DNA of 12,419 nt from CAYRWR01 sp964537555. GTDB lineage: Bacteria > Spirochaetota > Brevinematia > Brevinematales > CAYRWR01. The notes under the pieces are model-generated. The model saw only the letters and a program-made list of their open reading frames with translations. It searched no databases and was not told where the DNA came from. Of this stretch, positions 5,664-12,419 are shown piece after piece (position 1 is the stretch's first letter; each line of letters starts with the position of its first letter). The translations under genes and the position numbers were made by a program. The stretch lies in the NCBI GenBank assembly GCA_964537555.1, contig CAZIAD010000071.1, positions 1 to 12,419 of the forward strand, given 5' to 3'.

Positions 5664-6356
5664 ATGAAAATACAGGACAGCATCACAATTAAAGCCCCCC
5701 GGGGCCACTTTTTTCAGGGGAGCTTTCAGCACCTGCTTATATTGGGTGTATTACTAGTGGGTACATTTAATATGATCCCCATATTTGACGGGCCCTCTTT
5801 TCTGGGACTATCCCTTCTGAGCTGGTTTGCCCTCAGTGTGGGCCTGGTCGTATTACAGCAGTTTCTGGGCTGGTTTGTATTCCGGTCCCAGCTCCAGTGG
5901 AATCTGTTGCACAGGATTTTTGGCGAGGCTGATTTTGTGGTGTGGGGCCTGGTTTTCTTTCCTCTGTTGCTGGCCCGTCCTCTTTTACTGGTCTTTATCG
6001 GCATGACAGACAGTGCATCACTGGGATTGCCCCTGTGGCTGCGTCTGGGCGGAGCCTCTGTCCTGTTTTTACTGGCAGCCTGGGCCATGTATTCCGTCCT
6101 GAGATATTTTGGTATCAAGCGGGCCCTGGGGGGAGACCATTTCAGGGAGTCTCTGCGTACCCTGCCCCTGGTTAAGGGAGGTATATATCGCTATACCCAT
6201 AATGCGATGTATTCGATCGTGTTTCTGGCTCTGTGGGCTATCGCTCTGGTGATGGACTCTCGGGCAGCCCTTTTAGGAGCAGCATTCCAGCACGCCTATA
6301 TCTGGGTGCATTTTTACTGTACCGAGGAGCCGGACATGAGGATATTGCATCCTTGA
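5664..6356 (+). CDS. Integral membrane methyltransferase, PEMT/ICMT-type
   Basis: A 230-residue protein with about five or six membrane helices. The C-terminal third carries the pattern of the phospholipid / isoprenylcysteine methyltransferase superfamily: GGIYRYTHNAMY (172-183), then His210, and the acidic pair in CTEEPDM (219-225). In this superfamily the region binds S-adenosylmethionine, and the paired Glu residues lie near the active site. The substrate is unknown; a lipid headgroup or another small membrane-bound acceptor is likely. The ATG at 5664 has AAAGGAG at 5652-5658. A TTG 16 codons upstream coincides with the -35 element, so I reject it. It is divergent from the phage-type gene and appears to be a single-gene unit. 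Confidence 0.68.
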   Translation: MKIQDSITIKAPRGHFFQGSFQHLLILGVLLVGTFNMIPIFDGPSFLGLSLLSWFALSVGLVVLQQFLGWFVFRSQLQWNLLHRIFGEADFVVWGLVFFPLLLARPLLLVFIGMTDSASLGLPLWLRLGGASVLFLLAAWAMYSVLRYFGIKRALGGDHFRESLRTLPLVKGGIYRYTHNAMYSIVFLALWAIALVMDSRAALLGAAFQHAYIWVHFYCTEEPDMRILHP

Positions 6357-6390
6357 TATTGATTTATTTTTAACAGATATAAATTGGTGA

Positions 6391-6419
6391 TTGACCCACT
6401 GTATAATCCGGGATATAAT
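6391..6419 (+). promoter_or_regulatory. Promoter of the diguanylate cyclase gene
   Basis: TTGACC (6391-6396), a 17-bp spacer, and a perfect TATAAT (6414-6419). The start would fall near 6426, giving a leader of about 40 nt. A second TATAAT at 6402-6407 is too close to this -35 to pair with it. Confidence 0.7.
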
Positions 6420-6466
6420 ACAAAATAGGTTGCAGCCACATTTTTAAATATTGCAGTGGGGTGCGA

Positions 6467-8224
6467 ATGCTTTTAATCCGGAGACTTGTGTGTTTGTTCA
6501 CGCTCATTTTTTCCATTATCCTGATACCGCTTGGTGCATTTAGTCTGGATCTGGTGGCCAGTGGCATCTGGGAATATGCTCCGGCTGAGGCCAGCCAGGA
6601 ACCGGCAGATATATCAGGACTGGAATTCCGAAAGCTGAATCATTTACATGATCTCCAGGATCTGGTACCTGATAAGCAGGGATTTTTATGGGTCCGTCTA
6701 CAGTTTATCGTGCCGGATAATCTATTGGATACAGATGTCGCACTGCTATTAGGACGTATCGACCATGCCGATCAGATCTATTTTAATGGTACCCTACTGG
6801 GATCACACGGTAGATTCCCCCCGCGCTATTTCAGTGACTGGAATACTTACCGATATTATTCCCTTTATTCCTATCATGATAGTAAAGATGTACAGATACT
6901 GTTTAAGATCTATGTGAACAGCACTGGGTCTATTAGCGGTACAGTCAAAGTGGGTCCTCAAAAAGAGATATTTCGGGAATACCAGGTCAGGACTTTTGCG
7001 GAATCAGGCGCGAATGGAATAATCTCTGCACTCCTGATACTGATCTCTGTATATACCTTATTGATTTTTCTGAAGCGTCCCCAGGAAAAATATCTTCTTT
7101 TATACACCATTCTGGCCATAGCTTTTGCCGTCTACCAGTCTAATTTCTTTATTACCCGTGTACCGGCTGTACAGGACGGGCATATACCTTATCTGTTTTT
7201 TCAAAAAGTGGTATTTATATCCCTCTACATCGCTCTGTTCTGTAATGCCTGGTTTATAGCTGGTTTTTTAAAGGAAAAGCTATGGACTTGGCTACAAAAA
7301 GTATTTGCTGGCATCTTTATACTTACTTTGATCGGCTTACTGATCTCCCCCGATCTTCAGTTCTTAAATACCTTCCGAAATATGGTCAGACCGGTAATAT
7401 TCCTTCCGGTTTTTTATAGTATTTATGTACTGATAGCCGGCCTGGTACACCAGAAAGAGGAGGCCAGGGTCATTTTGTTTGGCCTGATCCCTCTCATATT
7501 GACTATTTTTTATGATCTGATCGTCCTGGAGATCTTAAAGAGGCCTGGAGTCTATCTCAGTGGTTTTGGTTCTGCCCTGTTTATCATCTCTATTTTATTT
7601 ATCATTGCCAATCGCTTTGTAAATTATGCCAACCAGGTAGAGAGGATGAATGTGGATCTGGAGCGTACTGTTGAGGAACGCACGCTGGCCCTGCAAAATG
7701 CAGTGAAAAAACTGGAGACACTGGCATCCACTGACACACTTACCGAGGTCCTCAATCGCAGGGCATTCTATCTCCGATATGAAGAGGAGTTAAAACGAGC
7801 CCGTAGGACACAGCGGCCCATATCGATTTTAATGATTGATATCGATCATTTTAAAAAAATAAACGACCAATACGGCCATCTTTGTGGTGACGAATGCCTG
7901 AGACAGGTAGTGCATACTATCAATGAAAATATCAGGAGGCCTGCAGATCTACTGGCCCGTTATGGGGGAGAGGAATTTGTAGTATTGCTGCCTGAGACTG
8001 AGATAGAGGGAGCCAAACTTATTTCGGAGCATATCCGGCAGGGAATTGAGAATTTAAAGATAAGTTTTTCAGATTATAATATACAGCTGACGATCAGTAT
8101 TGGCAGTGCTACATTAGTACCGGATACAGAACTACTGATGGATAAGCTGATAGGAGCTGCTGATGAAGCCTTATATCAGGCAAAGAACTCAGGTAGAAAC
8201 AAAGTTATCACCAGGGTATTATAA
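6467..8224 (+). CDS. Membrane diguanylate cyclase, 7TM receptor type with GGDEF domain
   Basis: The enzyme would make cyclic di-GMP from two GTP. Order (585 residues from this ATG): signal peptide (1-26); an extracytoplasmic beta-rich domain (about 28-165) of the kind found in 7TM-DISM receptors, with FLWVRLQF and IYFNG strands; about seven membrane helices (185-382); a coiled-coil linker (390-420); and GGDEF (421-585). The active site reads GGEEF (500-504), with metal-binding Asp458 in MIDIDHFKKIND. The inhibitory site R491-P-A-D494 lies exactly five residues before GGEEF, so product inhibition should work. The extracytoplasmic domain probably binds a small ligand, unknown here. A GTG two codons upstream (6461) is possible, but TGGGG suits the ATG better. 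It likely feeds c-di-GMP signalling, perhaps to motility. Confidence 0.92.
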   Translation: MLLIRRLVCLFTLIFSIILIPLGAFSLDLVASGIWEYAPAEASQEPADISGLEFRKLNHLHDLQDLVPDKQGFLWVRLQFIVPDNLLDTDVALLLGRIDHADQIYFNGTLLGSHGRFPPRYFSDWNTYRYYSLYSYHDSKDVQILFKIYVNSTGSISGTVKVGPQKEIFREYQVRTFAESGANGIISALLILISVYTLLIFLKRPQEKYLLLYTILAIAFAVYQSNFFITRVPAVQDGHIPYLFFQKVVFISLYIALFCNAWFIAGFLKEKLWTWLQKVFAGIFILTLIGLLISPDLQFLNTFRNMVRPVIFLPVFYSIYVLIAGLVHQKEEARVILFGLIPLILTIFYDLIVLEILKRPGVYLSGFGSALFIISILFIIANRFVNYANQVERMNVDLERTVEERTLALQNAVKKLETLASTDTLTEVLNRRAFYLRYEEELKRARRTQRPISILMIDIDHFKKINDQYGHLCGDECLRQVVHTINENIRRPADLLARYGGEEFVVLLPETEIEGAKLISEHIRQGIENLKISFSDYNIQLTISIGSATLVPDTELLMDKLIGAADEALYQAKNSGRNKVITRVL

Positions 8225-8268
8225 TGCCAATAATAAACGGCACATAAATTTAATATAAGGTAGTAATC

Positions 8269-8922
8269 CTACTGCCCGCTGTCTGCTATCTCATCCTTAA
8301 ATTTCACCTTGATCCGGGCAAAACTGTTAAAGAAATTGGCTGAGATATATTTTCGCTTGGCATAGCCTTCCCCCCGGTTTTTCCTGAGGTAGGAGTTGAT
8401 CACCAGCTGCTCCCCGTCTTTAGTAGTAAAGGCATAGGTATTGGGATATTTGAGGTTGAGCCTATAACGTTTTACACCCTTGGAGCTGAAGTGAATATAA
8501 TAGATAGTGTCATGTTTCCCTATTTTTTCTACTATTCCGATATGGCTTAAGGGGTCATCCCAGGAGCCGTTACGGTTGGCATCATAGGTATTGTCGAAAA
8601 ACACCAGGTCACCAGGCTGGGGGCTGCCTTCGGTATAGATAAAATCCCGGCTCTGCAGTCCGTTAAAGAGGGAGTTTACTCCTCTATTGCCATTTCCATA
8701 GGCCTGGGCCAGATCCATACCAGCCTGGTAGTATACATAGAGTACAAATCCAATACAGTCAGAGGTAAAGGACTGGCCATCCACGCTGGGTATTCGCTTG
8801 AGATTCAGGGAGTCCTGAGCTATTTGTACCACTTTGGAGTAGAACAGCTCTTCAGCTGACTGCTCACTATAAAAGAAAATAGGTATATTAAATACCATTA
8901 ATAATGACAGGATTAACTTCAT
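8269..8922 (-). CDS. Exported NlpC/P60-like cysteine peptidase
   Basis: A 217-residue protein, probably a periplasmic cell-wall peptidase or amidase. The N-terminus (MKLILSLLMVFNIPIFFYS) is a signal peptide. The NlpC/P60-type papain-like core shows Cys56 in SFTSDCIGFVLYVY, the PQPGDLVFFD strand (101-110), His127 in LSHIGIVEKIG, and His144 in YYIHFSS as the likely third catalytic residue. About 70 residues after the core are unassigned. Enzymes of this group usually cut D-gamma-glutamyl-diaminopimelate or related bonds in wall peptides; a CHAP-type amidase is the alternative. The ATG at 8922 has GGAGG four bases upstream and begins a clean signal peptide; a longer frame to 8976 has no better start. 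It converges with the cyclase gene (44 bp between) without a strong terminator. Confidence 0.8.
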   Translation of the reverse strand: MKLILSLLMVFNIPIFFYSEQSAEELFYSKVVQIAQDSLNLKRIPSVDGQSFTSDCIGFVLYVYYQAGMDLAQAYGNGNRGVNSLFNGLQSRDFIYTEGSPQPGDLVFFDNTYDANRNGSWDDPLSHIGIVEKIGKHDTIYYIHFSSKGVKRYRLNLKYPNTYAFTTKDGEQLVINSYLRKNRGEGYAKRKYISANFFNSFARIKVKFKDEIADSGQ

Positions 8923-9067
8923 GCTGCCTCCGTGCCTTATATATCGACAATATAACACGTTTTTATTAATATTCATGTCGTTTTAGTGGGAGATAATGTG
9001 ACATCAAAAGAGCTTTAAAGCTAATATCTTATTTATTGCAGGCATATAGAAAAAGATTGTATCCGGG

Positions 9068-9089
9068 CAGCAGGAGAAAAGCTCTGCTG
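9068..9089 (-). terminator. Weak hairpin after the SEC-C gene
   Basis: CAGCAG (9068-9073) pairs with CTGCTG (9084-9089), directly after the SEC-C stop codon on the minus strand. CCCGGATACAATCTTTTT follows, so the T-tract is about a dozen bases away. This is a weak terminator at best. Confidence 0.35.
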
Positions 9090-9407
9090 TTATTTAGCGT
9101 GACAGAATTTATACTTTTTTCCACTCCCGCAGTGGCAGGGTTCATTGCGGCCGGGGACTTTTTCTGCTAAAAAGGGTTGAGGAGGGGTGAGCAATGATGT
9201 CAGGTCTTTGATGTCCTCTTCCTTTTCCGCATCAATGGTTAGGTTGCCACTCAGATGATGCCCATCCAGCAGTTTCTGGATTTCTTTGGCCCGGGCTTTG
9301 GTCTGTACAGTGATCTTTACCGGATTTTTTTTGGTGCCGGGAGCAGCATCCAAAATTCCGTTATAACTATTTTTTCTGCGGGATTCTTCCCTGGGATTAG
9401 CGGACAT
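9090..9407 (-). CDS. Small SEC-C zinc-binding protein (PBPRA1643-type)
   Basis: A 105-residue soluble protein ending in a SEC-C motif: PGRNEPCHCGSGKKYKFCH, with likely zinc ligands Cys91, Cys93, Cys102 and His103. The rest (AAPGTKKNPVKITVQT, then helix KARAKEIQKLL, then GNLTIDAEKEEDIKDL) matches what I recall of a family of about 110 residues named after PBPRA1643, with an N-terminal basic segment and a C-terminal SEC-C. Such motifs bind zinc and often contact ribosomes, SecB or nucleic acid; no exact role is established. The ATG at 9407 has GGAGG four bases upstream; a longer frame to 9467 lacks a site. The usual third-position Cys-Cys end is Cys-His here, which still permits zinc binding. 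Confidence 0.83.
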   Translation of the reverse strand: MSANPREESRRKNSYNGILDAAPGTKKNPVKITVQTKARAKEIQKLLDGHHLSGNLTIDAEKEEDIKDLTSLLTPPQPFLAEKVPGRNEPCHCGSGKKYKFCHAK

Positions 9408-9438
9408 TTTTCCTCCAGATGTCTTTATTGTGTAGTTT

Positions 9439-9467
9439 AGTATAGGTGCAGGGTTTCTTATCCACAA
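9439..9467 (-). promoter_or_regulatory. Promoter of the SEC-C gene
   Basis: On the minus strand TTGTGG (9467-9462), a 17-bp spacer, and TATACT (9444-9439). The start would fall near 9432, giving a leader of about 25 nt. The -35 is poor. Confidence 0.45.
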
Positions 9468-9511
9468 TTATACAGGGAAGATCTGCCATAATCTAGGTAA
9501 AAATTCGTATA

Positions 9512-10576
9512 TTAGCGCTTCTTGGGCCTTTTTGATAGAAGGGATTTGCCACGGCGGGCTGCGCCGGGTTCCTTGCTTTCCGCTCTCTTTTTTACCCGGT
9601 CCAGGTAGCTGCCTTCGGTTTTTTCCTCATCCCGGGGACGGGGTGTAAATGAACGGCGGTCTGAATCTGAATCCCGGCGGGGTTTGCTGTCATAGGAGCG
9701 TTCTGAGCTCTTGCGGGGCCGGTCGGAATAGCTGCCTCTGCCTTCGGTTTTTCTTTCGGCGGGAGCTTTGGCATAACGGCTTTCATTATCCCCTTCACTC
9801 CTCTTATGGGCAGTTCCCGGGGTGCGGGTCTTGTTTTCTTCGTCCCATTTTTTAGAAGCACGACGGGGTGGAGCTGCATCATAGTCTCTCTTTGGCTTGT
9901 CTTCGCTGCGAGATTTACTATAAGTGCGGCCTTCAGGTTTGTATTCTTTACGATCTGAACCGTTTTTTTTCTCTCTGTCATCCCATTTTCTGGGAGAGGA
10001 TTTGCCCGGCTTACTGTCGTAGCGGCTCTCACTGTCTGTTGAGTAGCGCTTAGGTGCAGAGCCGGCGGGACGGGATTCGTCACCAAAAGCCGGTTTTTTA
10101 TCTTTGCGGCGGGGCTTGTCTGACCATCTCCCGGTCTCGTCTTCTTTCTTTTTGCGGGAGAATGATGTCTTTTTTTCTTCTGATTCGTTCTTTTTATTGA
10201 TACGGCGCATCGCACCGCTGTCTTCTTCCCGGTCAGCCTTTTTAGCTTTGGATGGAGTGCGGGGCTTATCGGATTTGGGTTTGTCCTTTTTACGTTCTGC
10301 GCCCCGCTCTTCATAGCCCTGGCGGGCTTTTTTACGGGCTTCTCGCTTGGTCAGTTCGGGACTCACGTGCAGCTCCCTGCCTTTGAGCATCATACCTTCC
10401 AGTATATCCAGTAGTTTCTGGTTTTCAGTAGGGGTAGACATCATCGCCAGGGCGAATCCGTCGTGTTTACGCATACGCAGAGACTCCACTGTGCCGTATT
10501 GGCTGAGCAGTTCCATCATCTCTTCTTTAGTCATATCATGGGAGATGTTCCCGATAAAGATCCGGTTGTTTTCCAT
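9512..10576 (-). CDS. RRM RNA-binding protein with long charged disordered tail
   Basis: Residues 1-75 form an RNA-recognition motif, with RNP2 IFIGNI (6-11) and an RNP1-like segment KHDGFALAMM (37-46). RNP1 lacks one of the usual aromatic residues, so RNA affinity may be reduced. Residues 78-354 are a highly charged Lys/Arg/Ser/Glu/Asp tail with little hydrophobic sequence and loose repeats: SESRYDSKP (182-190), NESRYAKAP (264-272), SERSYDSKPRR (291-301), RKWDD (196-200), KKWDE (242-246). Bacterial RRM proteins are usually about 80-120 residues, so this tail is long. Tails like it occur on DEAD-box helicases and help RNA binding. A role in RNA folding, decay or condensates is inference. The ATG at 10576 has AGAGG four bases upstream; a longer frame to 10597 starts inside a hairpin. 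A structured leader precedes it. Confidence 0.78.
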   Translation of the reverse strand: MENNRIFIGNISHDMTKEEMMELLSQYGTVESLRMRKHDGFALAMMSTPTENQKLLDILEGMMLKGRELHVSPELTKREARKKARQGYEERGAERKKDKPKSDKPRTPSKAKKADREEDSGAMRRINKKNESEEKKTSFSRKKKEDETGRWSDKPRRKDKKPAFGDESRPAGSAPKRYSTDSESRYDSKPGKSSPRKWDDREKKNGSDRKEYKPEGRTYSKSRSEDKPKRDYDAAPPRRASKKWDEENKTRTPGTAHKRSEGDNESRYAKAPAERKTEGRGSYSDRPRKSSERSYDSKPRRDSDSDRRSFTPRPRDEEKTEGSYLDRVKKRAESKEPGAARRGKSLLSKRPKKR

Positions 10577-10588
10577 ATTTCCTCTTTG

Positions 10589-10636
10589 GCAGGCCATGCC
10601 TGCTCCCGGGCCGGGGTGGCGGTTTCACTGTACCGC
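10589..10636 (-). promoter_or_regulatory. Structured leader of the RRM gene
   Basis: Two hairpins lie between the promoter and start codon: GCAGGC/GCCTGC (10598-10603 with 10589-10594) with loop of three, and GCGGT/ACCGC (10619-10623 with 10632-10636). A GC-rich, self-complementary CCCGGGCCGGGG (10606-10617) lies between. The nearer hairpin ends only 4 nt from the ribosome site, so it could limit translation. Confidence 0.5.
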
Positions 10637-10661
10637 AACCTGTAGCTTACAATTACCCATT

Positions 10662-10690
10662 AGTTTATCATGATATGAGGATTAGTGCAA
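10662..10690 (-). promoter_or_regulatory. Promoter of the RRM gene
   Basis: On the minus strand TTGCAC (10690-10685), a 17-bp spacer, and TAAACT (10667-10662). The start would fall near 10655 and leave a leader of about 79 nt. Confidence 0.5.
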
Positions 10691-10768
10691 TGAAAGTGAA
10701 GGGGTTTGATGACTCTCTACAATAAATAGATAAATACGACAGGCTTCGCACTAAATTCAAATATATAT

Positions 10769-10792
10769 CTTTACGTTCTTTGCGGCTTTGCG
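10769..10792. repeat. CTTTGCG triplicate
   Basis: Three near-copies of CTTTGCG stand in a row: ctttacg, ctttgcg, ctttgcg, at spacings of nine and eight. I recall similar stretches from intergenic DNA of many environmental bacteria, with no known function. Confidence 0.5.
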
Positions 10793-10820
10793 AGAGCTTC
10801 CCACCCACCTTTCTCTCAAC

Positions 10821-10849
10821 TTGACACCCGTCTCATCCTCCCTTAAACT
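10821..10849 (+). promoter_or_regulatory. hisS promoter
   Basis: Perfect TTGACA (10821-10826), a 17-bp spacer, and TAAACT (10844-10849). The start would fall near 10856, with a leader of about 30 nt. The leader is too short for a T-box riboswitch, and I see none. Confidence 0.7.
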
Positions 10850-10885
10850 AATGTCACTCTAATATTTACTCATAAAGAGGTGACT

Positions 10886-12193
10886 ATGGCTGACTTTTTA
10901 TCTACCCAGTCCTACATTGGTACCCGTGATTTTTATCCTGAGGATATGCAGCTCCGGAACTGGTATTTTGATAAGATCAGAAAGGTTTCCCACCGCTTTG
11001 CTTATCAGGAGTATTATGGCCCCATTTTGGAGAGTTTTGATCTGTTTGCTGCCAAGAGTGGAGATGAGCTGGTCAAAGAACAGGTCTATCATTTTTATGA
11101 TAAAGGAGAGCGTCACCTGGCTATCCGGCCCGAGATGACTCCTACGGTAGCCCGCATGGTGGCAGCACGTCTTAACGACTTAAGGCTCCCCTTGCGCTGG
11201 TTTTCCATTGGAAATATGATGCGTTACGAGCGACCCCAAAAGGGGCGTTTAAGAGAGTTTTATCAGCTAAATGTGGATCTTCTGGGTGTAGAAGACACCC
11301 GGGCTGATATCGAGATCATGTTGTTTATTATCGATCTGTTAAAAGAATTTGGTGCAGATAGCTCCATGTTCACCATCAAAGTAAACAACAGGCGTTTTTT
11401 TAATAGTGTTGTGGAACATTACCTCAAGGCTGAACCGGAATACCTCACCCTGATCTCTCGTGCTATCGACAAAAAAGGCAAGGTCCCGCCTGAAAAATAT
11501 CAGGAATGGTTAAAGGATAGCGGATTATCGACAGATCAGATCACAGCACTGAATCATGTATTTACTCTGAGTCTGGATGAGCTTATCTCAGGACTGGGCC
11601 ATGATGCACCCGGGGTAAATGAGCTTTCTGAGTTATTCGCAGCTATGAAGGAATTGGGCCTGTCTGAGTATCTGGTCTTTGATTTTTCCATTGTCCGGGG
11701 CCTGGATTATTATACCGGTACGGTATTCGAGGTTTTTGACCTGTCTCCGGAAAATAACCGTGCTCTGGGTGGGGGAGGCCGATATGACAACCTGGTAGGC
11801 CTTTTTAAGAAAGAGCAGGTGTCCGGTATCGGTTTTGGCATGGGAGACGTGGTCTTTCAGGATTTTCTCACTACTCATCACCTCATACCTTCACATGTGA
11901 CTCAAAAGAGTGCAGTACTGATCACTACTTTTAGTGAGGTACCCTTCCTGCAGTATCAAAAGCTTGCTCAGACCTTACATAATGCCGGTATTGCCGCTAC
12001 TATATACCTGGGGGGCAGCTCTCAGCTAAAGAAACAATTGCAATTTGCCGAAAAAGAAATGTATCCCTATGTGATAGTGATGGGTCAGGATGAGCTGGAT
12101 AATCAGAAACTCAATCTAAAATCCATGCAAAGCGGTGAGCAGTGGGACCTTAGTTGGGAAGAAGCTGTTAAAAGATTAAATACTTTTCAATAA
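10886..12193 (+). CDS. hisS: Histidine-tRNA ligase
   Basis: The enzyme joins histidine to tRNA-His in the cytoplasm. The 435 residues show the class II layout: GTRDFYP (12-18), motif 2 around FSIGNMMRYERPQKGRLREF (106-125), the histidine-binding signature RGLDYYTGTVFEVF (271-284), motif 3 GGGGRYDNLVGLF (295-307) with GIGFGMG (314-320), and an anticodon-binding domain from about 343 to the end. The anticodon domain makes this HisS rather than the paralogue HisZ. After GFGMG the sequence reads DVV instead of the ERL common in Proteobacteria; from memory this is a lineage variant, so I do not take it as loss of function. The ATG at 10886 has AAGAGG at 10875-10880; the GTG at 10880 overlaps that site. 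The stop codon lies inside a direct repeat of the following promoter region. Confidence 0.97.
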   Translation: MADFLSTQSYIGTRDFYPEDMQLRNWYFDKIRKVSHRFAYQEYYGPILESFDLFAAKSGDELVKEQVYHFYDKGERHLAIRPEMTPTVARMVAARLNDLRLPLRWFSIGNMMRYERPQKGRLREFYQLNVDLLGVEDTRADIEIMLFIIDLLKEFGADSSMFTIKVNNRRFFNSVVEHYLKAEPEYLTLISRAIDKKGKVPPEKYQEWLKDSGLSTDQITALNHVFTLSLDELISGLGHDAPGVNELSELFAAMKELGLSEYLVFDFSIVRGLDYYTGTVFEVFDLSPENNRALGGGGRYDNLVGLFKKEQVSGIGFGMGDVVFQDFLTTHHLIPSHVTQKSAVLITTFSEVPFLQYQKLAQTLHNAGIAATIYLGGSSQLKKQLQFAEKEMYPYVIVMGQDELDNQKLNLKSMQSGEQWDLSWEEAVKRLNTFQ

Positions 12194-12224
12194 GCTTGAC
12201 ATATTTCTCAATAAGCACTAGAAT
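12187..12224 (+). promoter_or_regulatory. Promoter with paired 9-bp direct repeats after hisS
   Basis: Perfect TTGACA (12196-12201), a 17-bp spacer, and TAGAAT (12219-12224). TCAATAAGC occurs twice, at 12187-12195 and 12208-12216, flanking the -35. The copies are 21 bp apart, two DNA turns, as for two protein subunits on one face. The first copy includes the hisS stop codon. Confidence 0.6.
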
Positions 12225-12297
12225 ATATGCCGCTTAGGAAAACACCTACATTTTTCATGATGTGTGGTTAAATTTTTGTTTAGCAGTGCACTATTAG

Positions 12298-12327
12298 TTG
12301 ACATTAAATGTCACTTAGGTGTATAAT
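12298..12327 (+). promoter_or_regulatory. Near-consensus promoter overlapping a 15-bp palindrome
   Basis: Perfect TTGACA (12298-12303), an 18-bp spacer, and perfect TATAAT (12322-12327). TGACATTAAATGTCA (12299-12313) is a perfect inverted repeat (6-bp arms, 3-bp centre) covering the -35, so a repressor there would block polymerase. It matches no operator I recognise with certainty. The target gene or RNA lies beyond the window. Confidence 0.7.
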
Positions 12328-12332
12328 CTTCA

Positions 12333-12419
12333 TTGCCCCCTCAGGGTGGGCAAGAAGTTCACTAGTAATAGAACATAGGTGAGGAAGCTTTTTTAAAAAA
12401 CGAGTGTTTAGCTATTATG
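12333..12419 (+). promoter_or_regulatory. Leader or RNA start downstream of the last promoter
   Basis: The predicted transcript would begin at about 12333 with a hairpin: TTGCCC (12333-12338) pairs with GGGCAA (12348-12353). GTTC and GAAC (12357-12373) may pair weakly. An AGGTGAGG (12377-12384) could be a ribosome site, and an A/T-rich TTTTTTAAAAAA palindrome follows. An ATG occupies the last three bases, but no start can be decided. It could be a mRNA leader or a small RNA; it does not resemble tmRNA, 6S or SRP RNA. Confidence 0.35.

Noticed and set aside
9011..9022. AGCTTTAAAGCT palindrome as an operator
   Set aside because: Simple A/T-rich palindrome, no promoter identified beside it, likely by chance.
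9592..10314. 240-codon minus-strand frame inside the RRM gene
   Set aside because: Out-of-frame shadow of the charged tail; the RRM frame has the ribosome site and the RNP motifs.
10856..10885. T-box or other riboswitch before hisS
   Set aside because: The predicted leader is about 30 nt, too short, with no T-box motif.
1..12419. CRISPR array, insertion sequence, tRNA or rRNA genes
   Set aside because: No regularly spaced identical repeats, no transposase frame with terminal repeats, and no tRNA- or rRNA-like segments seen by eye.

Overview
The window looks like chromosomal DNA of a free-living or commensal spirochaete (Spirochaetota). The main evidence is a flagellar pair made of fliJ and a gene for a FlbB-type protein: one N-terminal membrane segment, a long coiled coil and a MgtE_N/MotE-like end. 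FlbB is the collar protein of periplasmic flagella. A 7TM-type diguanylate cyclase, a typical lipobox lipoprotein and SH3/beta-helix envelope proteins fit the same group. Species cannot be named from sequence alone.

Layout. Positions 1-640 hold no convincing gene. The stretch is GC-rich and full of hairpins, with a diverged 40-bp direct repeat, mutually exclusive stems and a run of heptamers. It lies where fliI would usually precede fliJ. Positions 607-2558 form a short flagellar operon (promoter, fliJ, a lytic transglycosylase, flbB, a strong terminator). Positions 2591-4866 hold two divergent envelope genes: a secreted protein with two SH3-like domains and a beta-helix (minus), and a beta-propeller lipoprotein (plus). 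Positions 4867-5120 are a second gene-free, structured stretch. Positions 5164-6356 hold a small phage-type membrane protein (minus) and a divergent PEMT/ICMT-type membrane methyltransferase (plus). A 7TM-GGDEF diguanylate cyclase with an intact inhibitory site follows (6467-8224). Three minus-strand genes come next: an exported NlpC/P60-like cysteine peptidase, a small SEC-C zinc protein, and an RRM RNA-binding protein with a charged disordered tail of about 275 residues. hisS (10886-12193) is the last gene. The final 220 bp carry two near-consensus sigma-70-type promoters with operator-like repeats, reading out of the window.

Together: the flagellar operon supplies an export chaperone, a wall-opening enzyme and a collar scaffold, all needed to build periplasmic flagella. 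The cyclase could link envelope sensing to c-di-GMP control of motility, but this is inference. The other genes are single-gene units. Most have their own promoter of the form TTGAYA-17-TAAAMT, a pattern that recurs often enough here to be a local consensus.
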